Assembly: GCF_030812315.1 (NCBI RefSeq)
Contig: NZ_JAUSSM010000006.1
Coordinates: 248,001-312,000 of the forward strand
DNA: 64,000 bases
Source: Arthrobacter oryzae
Lineage (GTDB): Bacteria; Actinomycetota; Actinomycetes; Actinomycetales; Micrococcaceae
Reading direction: 5' to 3'
Part shown: piece by piece, positions 8,551 to 16,102 of the stretch
Numbering within the stretch: position 1 is the first letter of the stretch
Layout of the letters: every line of letters begins with the position of its first letter
The notes under the pieces: generated by a model
Seen by the model: only the letters and a program-made list of their open reading frames with translations
Databases searched by the model: none
Told to the model about the DNA's origin: nothing
Position numbers and translations under genes: made by a program

Positions 8551-8940
8551 ATGCGACTAAAAATGTGCAGCATCCACGTCAAGGATCCGGCGTCGGCCCA
8601 CCAGTTCTATACGGAGACCCTGGGTTTTGAGACCCTCATGGTCATGCCCGAATACAACCTGTACATCGTGAAGGATCCCGGCTCCAACGGGGGAAATTCC
8701 GGTTCCGTGGGGCTGCTGCTGGAGCCCAGCGATAATCCCATTGGGGCCAACTACATGAACGGCCTGCACGACGCCGGGATGCCGGCCATCGTGTTCGGCG
8801 TCCCCGACGTTCGGGCCGAGTACAAGCGGCTAACTGCCTTGGGGGTTATCTTCCAGGCGGAACCGACCGAGGACCCAACAGGCATTTCGGCGGTGCTGGA
8901 CGACGGCTGCGGGAACTTCGTGCAGCTGCACCAGGACTGA
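8551..8940 (+). CDS. VOC family (glyoxalase/bleomycin resistance) protein
   Basis: A 129-residue vicinal-oxygen-chelate protein. Two beta-alpha-beta-beta-beta modules are readable: RLKMCSIHVKDPASAHQFYTE at the start, and PAIVFGVPDVRAEYKRLTALG from about residue 75. Metal ligands of the fold would be the His in SIHVKD and the Glu in LLLEP. The usual final Glu is replaced in the end sequence NFVQLHQD, so metal binding may be altered. Substrate unknown. Confidence 0.85.
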   Translation: MRLKMCSIHVKDPASAHQFYTETLGFETLMVMPEYNLYIVKDPGSNGGNSGSVGLLLEPSDNPIGANYMNGLHDAGMPAIVFGVPDVRAEYKRLTALGVIFQAEPTEDPTGISAVLDDGCGNFVQLHQD

Positions 8941-9000
8941 GAGCGGGACGAACGGCTCCGGGCTCTGGACCCGCCCTCTGCGCCAGCGTACTGTGGCGGC

Positions 9001-9180
9001 ATGACTGCAGCTTTGGTTCGGCCCAGGAATGGCAAGATGATAGCCGGCGTCTGCGCCGGCCTCGCAGCCAGGTTCGGCATTTCAAAAGCCCTCGTCCGCA
9101 TTGGCTTTGTGCTGTTTGGCCTCTTCGGTGTGGGTGAATTGGTCTACATCGCGTTGTGGATCGTCATGCCCAAGGAGTGA
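9001..9180 (+). CDS. PspC domain small membrane protein
   Basis: A 59-residue protein with the full PspC pattern: basic start (RPRNGKMIAGVCAGLAARFG), a short linker (ISKALVR), then one hydrophobic helix (IGFVLFGLFGVGELVYIALWIVMP). PspC proteins sit in the membrane and in several bacteria take part in envelope stress responses. Here the gene stands alone and the role is unknown. Confidence 0.85.
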   Translation: MTAALVRPRNGKMIAGVCAGLAARFGISKALVRIGFVLFGLFGVGELVYIALWIVMPKE

Positions 9181-9212
9181 CTCCCTGTCCTGAGGCGGCA
9201 CCTTCGGATGGC

Positions 9213-9423
9213 CGCTGGGCGATGCTCCAGCTGGTGATGACGTTGTGGTCATCCCCAAGTCCGTGCGACCCGAACGGATGGCCGAAAACCTCGACGTCTT
9301 CAACTTCGAACTGAGCGCTGAAAATTGGCGCTCATCGCGGCCATGGACACCGATGCGTCGTTGTTCTTCGACCATCGGGACCCCCACATGGTCAGTTTCC
9401 TGGGCCAGCGCCGCATTGACTAA
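9213..9423 (+). pseudogene. Aldo/keto reductase C-terminal remnant
   Basis: A degraded 3' end of an aldo/keto reductase gene. The strand reads RWAMLQL, then, after a one-base loss near 9233, GDDVVVIPKSVRPERMAENL followed by DVFNFELSAE. After a second one-base loss near 9323 it continues as ALIAAMDTDASLFFDHRDPH and MVSFLGQRRID with a stop at 9421. The VIPKSVRPERMAEN block is the family's NADPH-binding signature. The catalytic Asp-Tyr-Lys-His half of the gene is absent, so this cannot be functional. Confidence 0.85.
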
Positions 9424-9495
9424 CCATGGGGGCCCTGTCCATCTGTTCTCCGTGGGAGCACAATGAGTCCACCTTTACCTTGGTGGTGATGACGC

Positions 9496-10434
9496 GTGGC
9501 GCTGGCAGTCGTGGTTGTTTGCACGCTCTTGCTGTTTGTTGCGGTGGCAATGGTCATCGCCTGGGGAGGACGCTCCGTAAGGATGCAGTTGGGGCCCGCT
9601 TCGACGGCGGATTTCGCCGTGCCTTCATCAGTGCCCGCGCGGGATGTTGTGGTGGATGCCCAGGTTTCCGCCCTGCGCCGCTACCTTTGGTGGGCAAACG
9701 TGGCAACGGTGGCCGCCCTCGCATCCGGGATCCTGGTGGCATGGGCCGGCGGCAGGCTGGCGATGCGCGTATTGGCCGCCACCTCGCCGTCGTCGGCACA
9801 GGGGCGGCTGACCGAGGCCCAGGCCAACGTGGGCTTTCCCACCATTGAGGGCAGCATAGCCCTGCTGTTCTTCGGGGGACTCCCGGCGGGCTTCGCCGCC
9901 GCGTTCATCTATGTGCTGCTCCGCCGTTGGCTGCCCTCCGGAAGGTGGGCGGGGCCCGTGCTTGGAGTGCTGCTTCTCCTGGTCTTCGGCGCCTCCGTGG
10001 AACCGTTCCGGGCCGACAATATCGACTTTGCGATTGTGGGGCCGGGCTGGCTGTCCGTGGCGCTCTTCTCCACGCTGGCCGTCCTCCACGGTGCCGTCGT
10101 GGCCGCAGTGGCGGGCGCGTTCAGCGGGCGCCTTCCGCTACCGTCCCGACAGAACTGGAAGTACTATCTGCCGCTGCTGGCGGCCGTCCTGTTCGTGCCC
10201 GCAGGTGTGGTGCTCGGCATCGGTGCGCTGCTGGTCATGGTGTGGACCCAGCTGGCTGCCGTCGTTCGGGCCAGGCGGGTGCGTGCCGGCAACGGTGCAC
10301 CTGCTGTCAGCCCGCCAAGTGCCGCCCGCCGCGGAAATGCTATTGACTGGGCGGGGCGCGGGGTTCTCAGCGTGGCAGCCGTGGCGGCCTTGCCCCTCTT
10401 CGTCAGCGCAGTGGCGTCGATTGTTTCGCGCTGA
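9496..10434 (+). CDS. Hypothetical multi-pass membrane protein
   Basis: A 312-residue protein with about seven to eight hydrophobic segments and short polar loops, starting GTG (ALAVVVVCTLLLFVAVAMVIAW). No transporter or enzyme signature is recognisable. The C-terminal third has a basic cytoplasmic loop (RARRVRAGNGAP) before the last helix. Its end overlaps the convergent thymidylate-kinase-like gene by 32 bp, so the two transcripts are antisense at their 3' ends. Confidence 0.7.
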   Translation: MALAVVVVCTLLLFVAVAMVIAWGGRSVRMQLGPASTADFAVPSSVPARDVVVDAQVSALRRYLWWANVATVAALASGILVAWAGGRLAMRVLAATSPSSAQGRLTEAQANVGFPTIEGSIALLFFGGLPAGFAAAFIYVLLRRWLPSGRWAGPVLGVLLLLVFGASVEPFRADNIDFAIVGPGWLSVALFSTLAVLHGAVVAAVAGAFSGRLPLPSRQNWKYYLPLLAAVLFVPAGVVLGIGALLVMVWTQLAAVVRARRVRAGNGAPAVSPPSAARRGNAIDWAGRGVLSVAAVAALPLFVSAVASIVSR

Positions 10435-11044
10435 TCCATCCAGCCCCGGCGGCTGCGCCGTTGATCGCGTCAGTGAGTGCGTCCAGCACCTCGTCCGGGG
10501 CGCCGCCTGCATCGATCCGGTGGAAGTCGGGGTACTCCGGAAGGGCACGGTAGCCGTCGCTGAGCGCCGTCAGTTCCTCGAGCGTTTCGGTGTCCGTTCC
10601 GCGGAGCAGGATGCGTTCCAGCGCCTGCTCCGGTGCAATGTCGAAATGAATCACGAGGTCCGGTGCGGGCAGGCGCCGCAGGAGCCAGGGAACGAACCGG
10701 CCGTGTCGAAGTCCTCGAACGCTGCGCAGCCCAAGCTGGCAGTAGAGATGGCGGTCCATCACTACCAAGCCGGGAAAAGTATGGGCGCGGGCATGTGAAA
10801 CCAGCACATTGAAGGTCCGGATCACGGTCTCCAGGGCATCCGCCAGGTGGGGGTTGAGCGGAACTCCGGTGCGGGCCGACCACTGCGTCAGGTTCCGGCG
10901 TCCGGCATGGTTGCGCAGGAGCAACGCCTTGCTGCCGGCCCGGCGTGCGGCTTCTACGGCTCCGCGCGCAGCAGTGGTCTTTCCGGCACCGTCAATTCCG
11001 GTCAGGACAATCAGCAGGGGTGGCTCGTTTCGTCGGGCGGGCAA
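10403..11044 (-). CDS. Thymidylate kinase-like P-loop kinase
   Basis: A 213-residue P-loop NTPase. The Walker A motif LTGIDGAGKTTAARG lies near residue 14. The DRHLYCQLGLR segment in the middle matches the thymidylate kinase D-R-x motif, and ERILLRG corresponds to the LID-type region. The expected reaction is phosphoryl transfer from ATP to a nucleoside monophosphate (dTMP or a relative). Housekeeping tmk is normally longer-conserved and lies elsewhere, so this may be a divergent paralogue. The start codon is TTG at 11044. The 3' end overlaps the convergent membrane gene. Confidence 0.75.
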   Translation of the reverse strand: MPARRNEPPLLIVLTGIDGAGKTTAARGAVEAARRAGSKALLLRNHAGRRNLTQWSARTGVPLNPHLADALETVIRTFNVLVSHARAHTFPGLVVMDRHLYCQLGLRSVRGLRHGRFVPWLLRRLPAPDLVIHFDIAPEQALERILLRGTDTETLEELTALSDGYRALPEYPDFHRIDAGGAPDEVLDALTDAINGAAAGAGWISAKQSTPLR

Positions 11045-11308
11045 CTCGTGCGCCGCTGTTTGTGGGTTCGAGGGCGGAGGCGGGGGCGGCAGGGTCTAAA
11101 GACTTCAACGAGGGACTGGCCCCTGTTGTCCCCGACGAACGCGCCGGATGTGAGGTTCCTGGTTTGTCGCTGGCTCCGCGCGGCCCGGGGCGGACGGGTC
11201 CAGGAGCCGTCGGAACTTGTTCGCTGTTAGCCGTCCGGATTTCATCCGCCGTTAACGCCGGACTTCTAGTGTGGTTCCTCAGGCACCATCCGCTAGAAGG
11301 GATCCATC

Positions 11309-11785
11309 ATGGCCGATATAGCTGCTGTGCTGGGACGGCTCACCCCGGAAGAGCTCGACGAGCTCCGGGCCCTTGGTCCCCAGGGGCACCTGACCAGGCA
11401 ACTCATCGATGCCCTGGACAGAGCGGCCGGCGGGTCGGGTGCGGGCCGCGGCTATTACGTGCCCACCGGGAGCGTGAGCGCAACGGGCGGACCCCATCTT
11501 GTCCTGCGCAGCGACGTTTCGGCGTGGCTGTTCGGGGCGGCGCCGCAGATCCCGCACGGACAAGCCGCGGACTCCGAAGCCGGGACCTTGCCGACAGGAA
11601 CCGACTGGTCCGAGCTGCGCCCCGGTGACAAGGTGTCGATAGTGCGCGGCAACCGGGTTACGGCTTCGGGCATCGTGGACGCAATGACCGAGGATGCCTC
11701 CACGGTGTGGGTGCTCTTCGAAGGCGTCGCACCGCGGCGGATGTTCCACCGGGGCGACCCGGACGAACTGCGCCCCGTGCGCTAG
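11309..11785 (+). CDS. Hypothetical protein with a C-terminal small beta-barrel domain
   Basis: A 158-residue protein. The N-terminal part (ADIAAVLGRLTPEELDELRALGPQGHLTRQLIDALDRA) is helical; a central glycine/serine-rich section follows. The C-terminal 55 residues (LRPGDKVSIVRGNRVTASGIVD, then STVWVLFEG) form a strand-rich domain also found at 1961-2275. The RBS TAGAAGGGATCCATC precedes the ATG. No family name is offered. The domain resembles an SH3-like or KOW-type barrel in strand pattern only. Confidence 0.65.
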   Translation: MADIAAVLGRLTPEELDELRALGPQGHLTRQLIDALDRAAGGSGAGRGYYVPTGSVSATGGPHLVLRSDVSAWLFGAAPQIPHGQAADSEAGTLPTGTDWSELRPGDKVSIVRGNRVTASGIVDAMTEDASTVWVLFEGVAPRRMFHRGDPDELRPVR

Positions 11786-11899
11786 ATTCCCTACCCGCCA
11801 TTTCCCTATCCGCCAGGTCAGCTGCAGGCCGCCTGTAGGCAGACCCTTGCCCTCAAAGCGCGGATCCGCGGACAAGCCCGGGATTCTTGCGGCAGATAC

Positions 11900-12304
11900 C
11901 TACTCGGCCTTGGCGCGGGCTTTCTTGGCATCCTTTTTGGCGGCCTCATCCTTCACACGCTGGGCTTCGGCGCGGACTGCAGCGTGTGTGGAGCGCTCGG
12001 CGACCAGCCAGGCCGGGGGTGCCTGCAGCAGCGCGGTGATTTCCGCCGTCGTGAGTGCTTCCTCGACGCCGCCGCGGGCCAGGCCGCTGATGGAGACGTT
12101 CAGTTTCTGTGCCACCACCGGACGGGGGTGCGGGCCGTTGCGGCGGAGTTCGGCCAACCACTCCGGCGGGTTGGCCTGGAGCTCGGCGAAATCGGCGCGG
12201 GTGATAACCGAATCCTGGAACTCCTGGGGTGTTGCGGGCAGGTAGATGCCAAGCTTTTTGGCAACGGTGGCCGGCTTCATGGACTGGGAGTTTGCAGAGG
12301 TCAT
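11900..12304 (-). CDS. DUF5997 family protein
   Basis: A 134-residue protein matching the DUF5997 layout: MKPATVAKKLGIYLPATPQEFQDSVITRAD at the start, the block PPEWLAELRRNGPHPRPVVAQKLNVSISGL, and a lysine/alanine-rich charged tail (EAAKKDAKKARAKAE). In actinobacteria this family is often found divergent from a LysR-type substrate-binding protein, as here. The central section looks like a compact DNA-binding-type helical fold, but no function is known. The shared promoter region contains an 11-bp direct-repeat array. Confidence 0.8.
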   Translation of the reverse strand: MTSANSQSMKPATVAKKLGIYLPATPQEFQDSVITRADFAELQANPPEWLAELRRNGPHPRPVVAQKLNVSISGLARGGVEEALTTAEITALLQAPPAWLVAERSTHAAVRAEAQRVKDEAAKKDAKKARAKAE

Positions 12305-12336
12305 ACTTCAAGGGTATCCGGCGGTCCGCCTGCAAG

Positions 12337-12379
12337 GCACCAACACAGCACCAACACGGCACCAATACGGCAGCAACGG
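12337..12379. repeat. 11-bp direct repeats in the divergent promoter region
   Basis: Four consecutive units starting at 12337, 12348, 12359 and 12370: GCACCAACACA, GCACCAACACG, GCACCAATACG, GCAGCAACGG. The period of 11 bp is close to one helical turn, so all units face the same side of the DNA. They lie between the DUF5997 gene and the LysR-domain gene. Confidence 0.8.
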
Positions 12380-12468
12380 TGTCCCAAGGAGTGCCACCAG
12401 GCACGAGGCCGGCGCCATCCACCCGCAGGCGCGGGGCCATCTTCCGCCTCTGGCGGTACTGTGAACGT

Positions 12469-13218
12469 GTGTCCGCTGAAGAAGAATTCCCGCAAGCACC
12501 CGCACCTTCGGAACCGGAAGGGCGGGAGCTGCGCTTCGCGTACGTTGCCGGCGTGACGCCGGGAAAATGGATCCGCCGCTGGGAAGAGCGGATGCCGGAT
12601 GTTCCGCTGCACGCCTTTATGTCCGACGACGGCGCGCAGCTGTCAGTCCTGCGCGACGGCGCCGCGGACCTCAGTTTCGTGCGGCTCCCGGTGGAGCGCG
12701 AGGGGCTGAACGTGATTCCCCTGTATGAGGAGCAGCCCGTGGTGGTTGCCCCCAAGGGCCACGAAATTTCGGTGTTCGAAGAGGTGGCTCTGGCGGACCT
12801 TGCCGCGGAAACGTTCCTGGACGTGGCCGAGCTTGGCGGACCGGAAACGGCGTTGCAGGTGGTTGCCTCCGGCGCGGGGCTCGCCATCCTGCCGATGTCC
12901 GTGGCCCGCCACTTCAACGTGAAGGACACCGTGGCGCGGAAGCTCACCGGCGCCCCGACCACGCAGATTGCGCTTGCCTGGCCCAGCGAGACCAAGGACC
13001 ACGCCGCTGATGAGGTGATTGAGGAGTTCATCGGGATTGTCCGCGGGCGGACCGCACAGAGCTCCCGCCAGCCTTCGGCGCAGGTTGAGAAGCCCAAGAA
13101 GGAGCCGAAGCCGGACCGGCGGGGGACGGGCGTCAAGAAGCCCAAGGTCGCCCAGCGGTACGCCCCCAATCCGGACAAGGGCCGCGGGAAGGGTTCGCGC
13201 AAGAAGGGCAAACGCTAA
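12469..13218 (+). CDS. LysR-type substrate-binding domain protein lacking the helix-turn-helix
   Basis: A 249-residue protein. Residues about 18-195 read as a LysR effector-binding domain (LRFAYVAGVTPGKWIRRWEERMPDVPL, GAADLSFVRLP, VVAPKGHEISVFEEVALADLA, VASGAGLAILPMSVARHF). The N-terminal DNA-binding helices are absent: upstream frame is only repeat and noncoding sequence. The GTG at 12469 (VSAEEEFPQAP) is taken as start. The C-terminal 50 residues are very basic (KKEPKPDRRGTGVKKPKVAQRY, KGRGKGSRKKGKR) and could bind nucleic acid instead. It is paired with the divergent DUF5997 gene. Confidence 0.82.
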   Translation: MSAEEEFPQAPAPSEPEGRELRFAYVAGVTPGKWIRRWEERMPDVPLHAFMSDDGAQLSVLRDGAADLSFVRLPVEREGLNVIPLYEEQPVVVAPKGHEISVFEEVALADLAAETFLDVAELGGPETALQVVASGAGLAILPMSVARHFNVKDTVARKLTGAPTTQIALAWPSETKDHAADEVIEEFIGIVRGRTAQSSRQPSAQVEKPKKEPKPDRRGTGVKKPKVAQRYAPNPDKGRGKGSRKKGKR

Positions 13219-13278
13219 GGCATTTCTTTCTTTTGAACCCGCTGCCCCCGGCGGGCGCAGTTTTTGAACCGGCGGGCC

Positions 13279-13614
13279 TTAGGCGGCGCAGGCGTCCTTC
13301 AGTGCCGTGACCGATTCAGCGGGCACCTGGTCGCCGGCTTCGGCGATCTGCCGCAGGGGAGTGGTGATCTCCGAGGGCACGCCCGCGGTCTCCGCGCCGG
13401 CCACAAGGCCGCCCAGCAGTTCCTTGTCCTTGACGCTCACGAGCCCGTCTTCCACGAGTGCGCAGATCTGGCCCTTGACCTGGTCGGCGGCCGCGGTGGC
13501 AACCTGGGATGCTCCGTCGCTTACGGCTTTTTCGGTTGCTTCCTGAACCTGGCCGCAACCGGTCAGCACAACGATGAGGGCGGCAGTGGACAGGGCGGCG
13601 AGGCTGGATTTCAT
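13279..13614 (-). CDS. Small secreted lipoprotein, hypothetical
   Basis: A 111-residue protein with a lipoprotein signal peptide (MKSSLAALSTAALIVVLTGC, lipobox LTGC with Cys20). The mature part is alpha-helical and acidic. Two further cysteines (QICAL and KDACAA at the end) could form a disulfide. Function unknown; likely membrane-anchored outside the cell. Confidence 0.8.
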   Translation of the reverse strand: MKSSLAALSTAALIVVLTGCGQVQEATEKAVSDGASQVATAAADQVKGQICALVEDGLVSVKDKELLGGLVAGAETAGVPSEITTPLRQIAEAGDQVPAESVTALKDACAA

Positions 13615-13651
13615 GCTTCCACCCTAGCAAGGCCTGCCGAACCCCCGGTCC

Positions 13652-13720
13652 CAGGAGTTTTTGTCCAGATAACGACCGCAAAATCGCGATTTGGGCGCGT
13701 TATCTGGACAAAAACTCCTG
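13652..13720. repeat. 69-bp hairpin element with perfect 23-bp arms
   Basis: The left arm 13652-13674 (begins CAGGAGTTTTTGTCCAGATA) and right arm 13698-13720 are exact reverse complements. The 23-nt centre itself contains the palindrome AAATCGCGATTT. It lies between the LacI gene end (13759) and the lipoprotein start (13614), both on the minus strand, so it may end the LacI transcript. Its length and symmetry exceed a normal terminator. A 6-bp repeat (GGTCCG, three copies) follows at about 13720-13740. Confidence 0.85.
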
Positions 13721-13758
13721 TCCGGGTCCGGGTCCGGGTCGGTCAGCCGGAAGGCGCG

Positions 13759-14772
13759 TCAGCCAGCGACGCGGCCCGTCGTGCCCCGCACGATCAGGGC
13801 CGGCTCGATCAGCTTGCGCCCGGGGCCGAGGGCGGGGTCCTGAATCCGTGCCAGGAGCGTGTCTGCGACGTCGACTCCCACAAGGTCGCTCCGGTTGTCT
13901 ACGGACGTAAGGTCGAGATACCGGGATTTTGCCAGCTGGGAGTTGTCGTAGCCGATGACCGACAGCCCGTCCGGCACTGACAGGCCCCTGGCCTTCGCGG
14001 CCGCCAGGGCACCGAGTGCCATGGTGTCGTTTGCGGCAAACAAGGCAGTGGTGTCGGGCTGGTGGTCCAGCACCCAGCATGCGGCCGCGTAGCCGTCCTC
14101 CTCCGACGTTCCGTGGGATTCCCCCGCGATCCGGACCTCAAGCCCCGCCTCGACAATACGTGCGCGGAAACCCTCACGCCGGTGCGCCGCCGCGCCATCC
14201 GAGCCGGAAAGGTGCCCGATGCGGGTGTGGCCGAGCTCCAGCAGATGGTTTGCCGCCAGGCGGCCGCCGCCGTCGTCGTCGTTCGTGATGAGGTCGGCGC
14301 CGGCCGGGACACCGTTGCGCCAGCCTGCGACGACGGTGGGAACCCAGGTGCCCGAGAGCATGGCCTCGCTCGGTTCGGCGGCGATCACCAGGCCCGCGAC
14401 GTGCATGGCGAGCAGGCCGTCCGTCGCCTCTTTGATGCGGTTTTGCCCGGGGCGCGAGTCCGCCACGGTGACCTGGTAGCCGTGCACCGATAGCGCGGAT
14501 TCCATGCCCCGCAAGAGATCGACGAACCACGGGTTCCGGAAGTCGTCGATCACCAGCCCGATGCTTTTGGTCTGGCTGCTCGCCAAGGCTGTTGCGGCGC
14601 GGCTGGGCCGGTAACCGAGCTCGGACATGGCGGCCAGCACCGCCTCGCGGCGCTTGTCGCTGACTTTCGTCGGGTTCTGCAGGACCAGCGACACCAGCGA
14701 CGGGGAGACGCCGGCACTTTTGGCGACGTCATAGATCGTGGGCCGGCGGGACTTGGGGGCGTTCAGGGGCAT
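13759..14772 (-). CDS. LacI family transcriptional regulator
   Basis: A 337-residue LacI-type repressor. The N-terminal helix-turn-helix PTIYDVAKSAGVSPSLVSLVLQNPTKVS and hinge helix (YRPSRAATALASS) precede a periplasmic-binding-protein-like sensor domain (SIGLVIDDFRNPWFVDLLRGME ... ALFAANDTMALGALAAAKARG ... VIGYDNSQLAKSRYLDLTSVD). It is divergent from the Gfo/Idh oxidoreductase gene, and the perfect palindrome at 14863-14876 is the likely operator. The effector is probably a sugar or polyol handled by the two downstream enzymes. Confidence 0.92.
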   Translation of the reverse strand: MPLNAPKSRRPTIYDVAKSAGVSPSLVSLVLQNPTKVSDKRREAVLAAMSELGYRPSRAATALASSQTKSIGLVIDDFRNPWFVDLLRGMESALSVHGYQVTVADSRPGQNRIKEATDGLLAMHVAGLVIAAEPSEAMLSGTWVPTVVAGWRNGVPAGADLITNDDDGGGRLAANHLLELGHTRIGHLSGSDGAAAHRREGFRARIVEAGLEVRIAGESHGTSEEDGYAAACWVLDHQPDTTALFAANDTMALGALAAAKARGLSVPDGLSVIGYDNSQLAKSRYLDLTSVDNRSDLVGVDVADTLLARIQDPALGPGRKLIEPALIVRGTTGRVAG

Positions 14773-14817
14773 GGGAGAGCCTTTCGTGTCTCGCTATCGA
14801 GGATAGCCTCACGATGA

Positions 14818-14846
14818 TTGACAGGACATAAAGACAAAGCTACGCT
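14818..14846 (+). promoter_or_regulatory. Sigma-70-type promoter of the oxidoreductase/isomerase operon
   Basis: TTGACA at 14818-14823, a 17-bp spacer, then TACGCT at 14841-14846, about 78 bp upstream of the start codon at 14924. The LacI operator lies immediately downstream, where bound repressor would block initiation or early elongation. Confidence 0.65.
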
Positions 14847-14862
14847 TTTTCCAGTGAACATT

Positions 14863-14876
14863 TTGTAGCGCTACAA
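14863..14876. promoter_or_regulatory. LacI-type operator
   Basis: Perfect 14-bp palindrome TTGTAGCGCTACAA with the central CG expected of LacI-family sites, between the LacI gene and the divergent oxidoreductase operon. Confidence 0.85.
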
Positions 14877-14923
14877 TTTTTCGGACAGGCGATGGGCCTG
14901 GCCGAATTTCAAAGGAGAAATCA

Positions 14924-16102
14924 ATGGCTGAAAGCCTCGGCGTCGCCGTCATCGGTGCAGGCATGGCCGGCAAGGCCCACGCTGCCGCGTACCGCACGGC
15001 ATCCGCCCTCTACAGCCCCGTACTTCCGCCGGTGCGGCTGGTCTCGATCGGCGACGTCAACGCCGAATTCGGCTCGCTGGCTGCCCGCCGCTTTGGCTAC
15101 GAGCGCAACGACACGTCGTGGCAGGCAATCGCCGAAGCCGACGACATCGACGTCGTCAGCGTGGTCATCGCCAACTCCCTCCACCGCGAAGTGGTGGAAG
15201 GCCTGCTTGCCGCCGGCAAGCACGTGCTGTGCGAAAAGCCGTTGAGCGACTCGCTGGAAGACGCCCGCGCCATGGCCGACGCCGCCAGCAACGCCTCCAG
15301 TATCGCCCGTATTGGCTTCACTTTCCGCCGCACGCCCGGCATTGCCTACATCCGCGACCTCATCCGCACCGGCGTCCTGGGCAAGGTGCTGCACTTCAGC
15401 GGCCGTTACTGGACCGACTACGGCTTCAGCCCGTCCGCTCCCATGAGCTGGCGGTACAAGGGCGGCCCCGGTTCCGGTGCCCTTGCCGACGTCGGAAGCC
15501 ACCTTGCCTACGTTTCCGAGTTCCTCTGCGGCGACATCAAGTCCATCAGCGGCGGCCGCCTCAGCACGGTGATCGATAAGCGGCCCCTGCCCCTCGCAGC
15601 AGTCATGGGGCACGACCACGTTGCCGTCAGCGACACCTTCGAGGCCGTGGAGAACGACGACTATGCAGCTTTCAATGCAGGGTTTGAAAACGGCGCCGGC
15701 AGCTTTGAGGTTTCCCGTGTCGCCGCCGGCCACGCCAACGGCCTCAACTTCGAAGTGTTCTGCGAGAACGGTGCCGCCAAGTTCGACCAGCGCCGGCCCT
15801 CGGAAATCCAGCTCTTCCTCAACGACGGATCCGGCAACGAGAACGGCTACCGCCAGGTGATCCTCGGCCCGGGCCACCCCTACATCGCCGGCGGCCTCGC
15901 CATGGACGCCCCCGAAGTCGGCTTCGGCCAGAACGACGCCTTCGGCTACCAGGCCCGCGCGTTCCTCGAAGAGGTTGCAGGCCTTAGCGAAGAAGAATCC
16001 CTGCCCCGATGCGCCAGCTTCGACGAAGGCGTGCGCAACATGGAACTGCTCGGCGCCGTCACGGAATCCGCCCTCAGCAACGGAAAGAAGATCACGCTAT
16101 GA
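14924..16102 (+). CDS. Gfo/Idh/MocA family oxidoreductase
   Basis: A 392-residue NAD(P)-dependent dehydrogenase. The Rossmann motif VAVIGAGMAGKAHAAAYR is at the start, and the family signature lies in CEKPLSDSLEDA (Lys of EKP). The C-terminal domain carries WRYKGGPGSGALADVGSHLAY, the usual substrate/catalytic block with Asp and His. Reactions in this family are oxidation of a cyclic polyol or sugar hydroxyl. The RBS AAAGGAGAAATCA precedes the ATG. The stop overlaps the next gene in ATGA. Linked to LacI upstream and a TIM-barrel isomerase downstream, which suggests inositol- or sugar-derived substrate use. Confidence 0.92.
   Translation: MAESLGVAVIGAGMAGKAHAAAYRTASALYSPVLPPVRLVSIGDVNAEFGSLAARRFGYERNDTSWQAIAEADDIDVVSVVIANSLHREVVEGLLAAGKHVLCEKPLSDSLEDARAMADAASNASSIARIGFTFRRTPGIAYIRDLIRTGVLGKVLHFSGRYWTDYGFSPSAPMSWRYKGGPGSGALADVGSHLAYVSEFLCGDIKSISGGRLSTVIDKRPLPLAAVMGHDHVAVSDTFEAVENDDYAAFNAGFENGAGSFEVSRVAAGHANGLNFEVFCENGAAKFDQRRPSEIQLFLNDGSGNENGYRQVILGPGHPYIAGGLAMDAPEVGFGQNDAFGYQARAFLEEVAGLSEEESLPRCASFDEGVRNMELLGAVTESALSNGKKITL

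Noticed and set aside
11045..11308. Possible gene or RNA in the gap after the kinase
   Set aside because: Open frames are shadows without motifs; no hairpin or promoter stands out.
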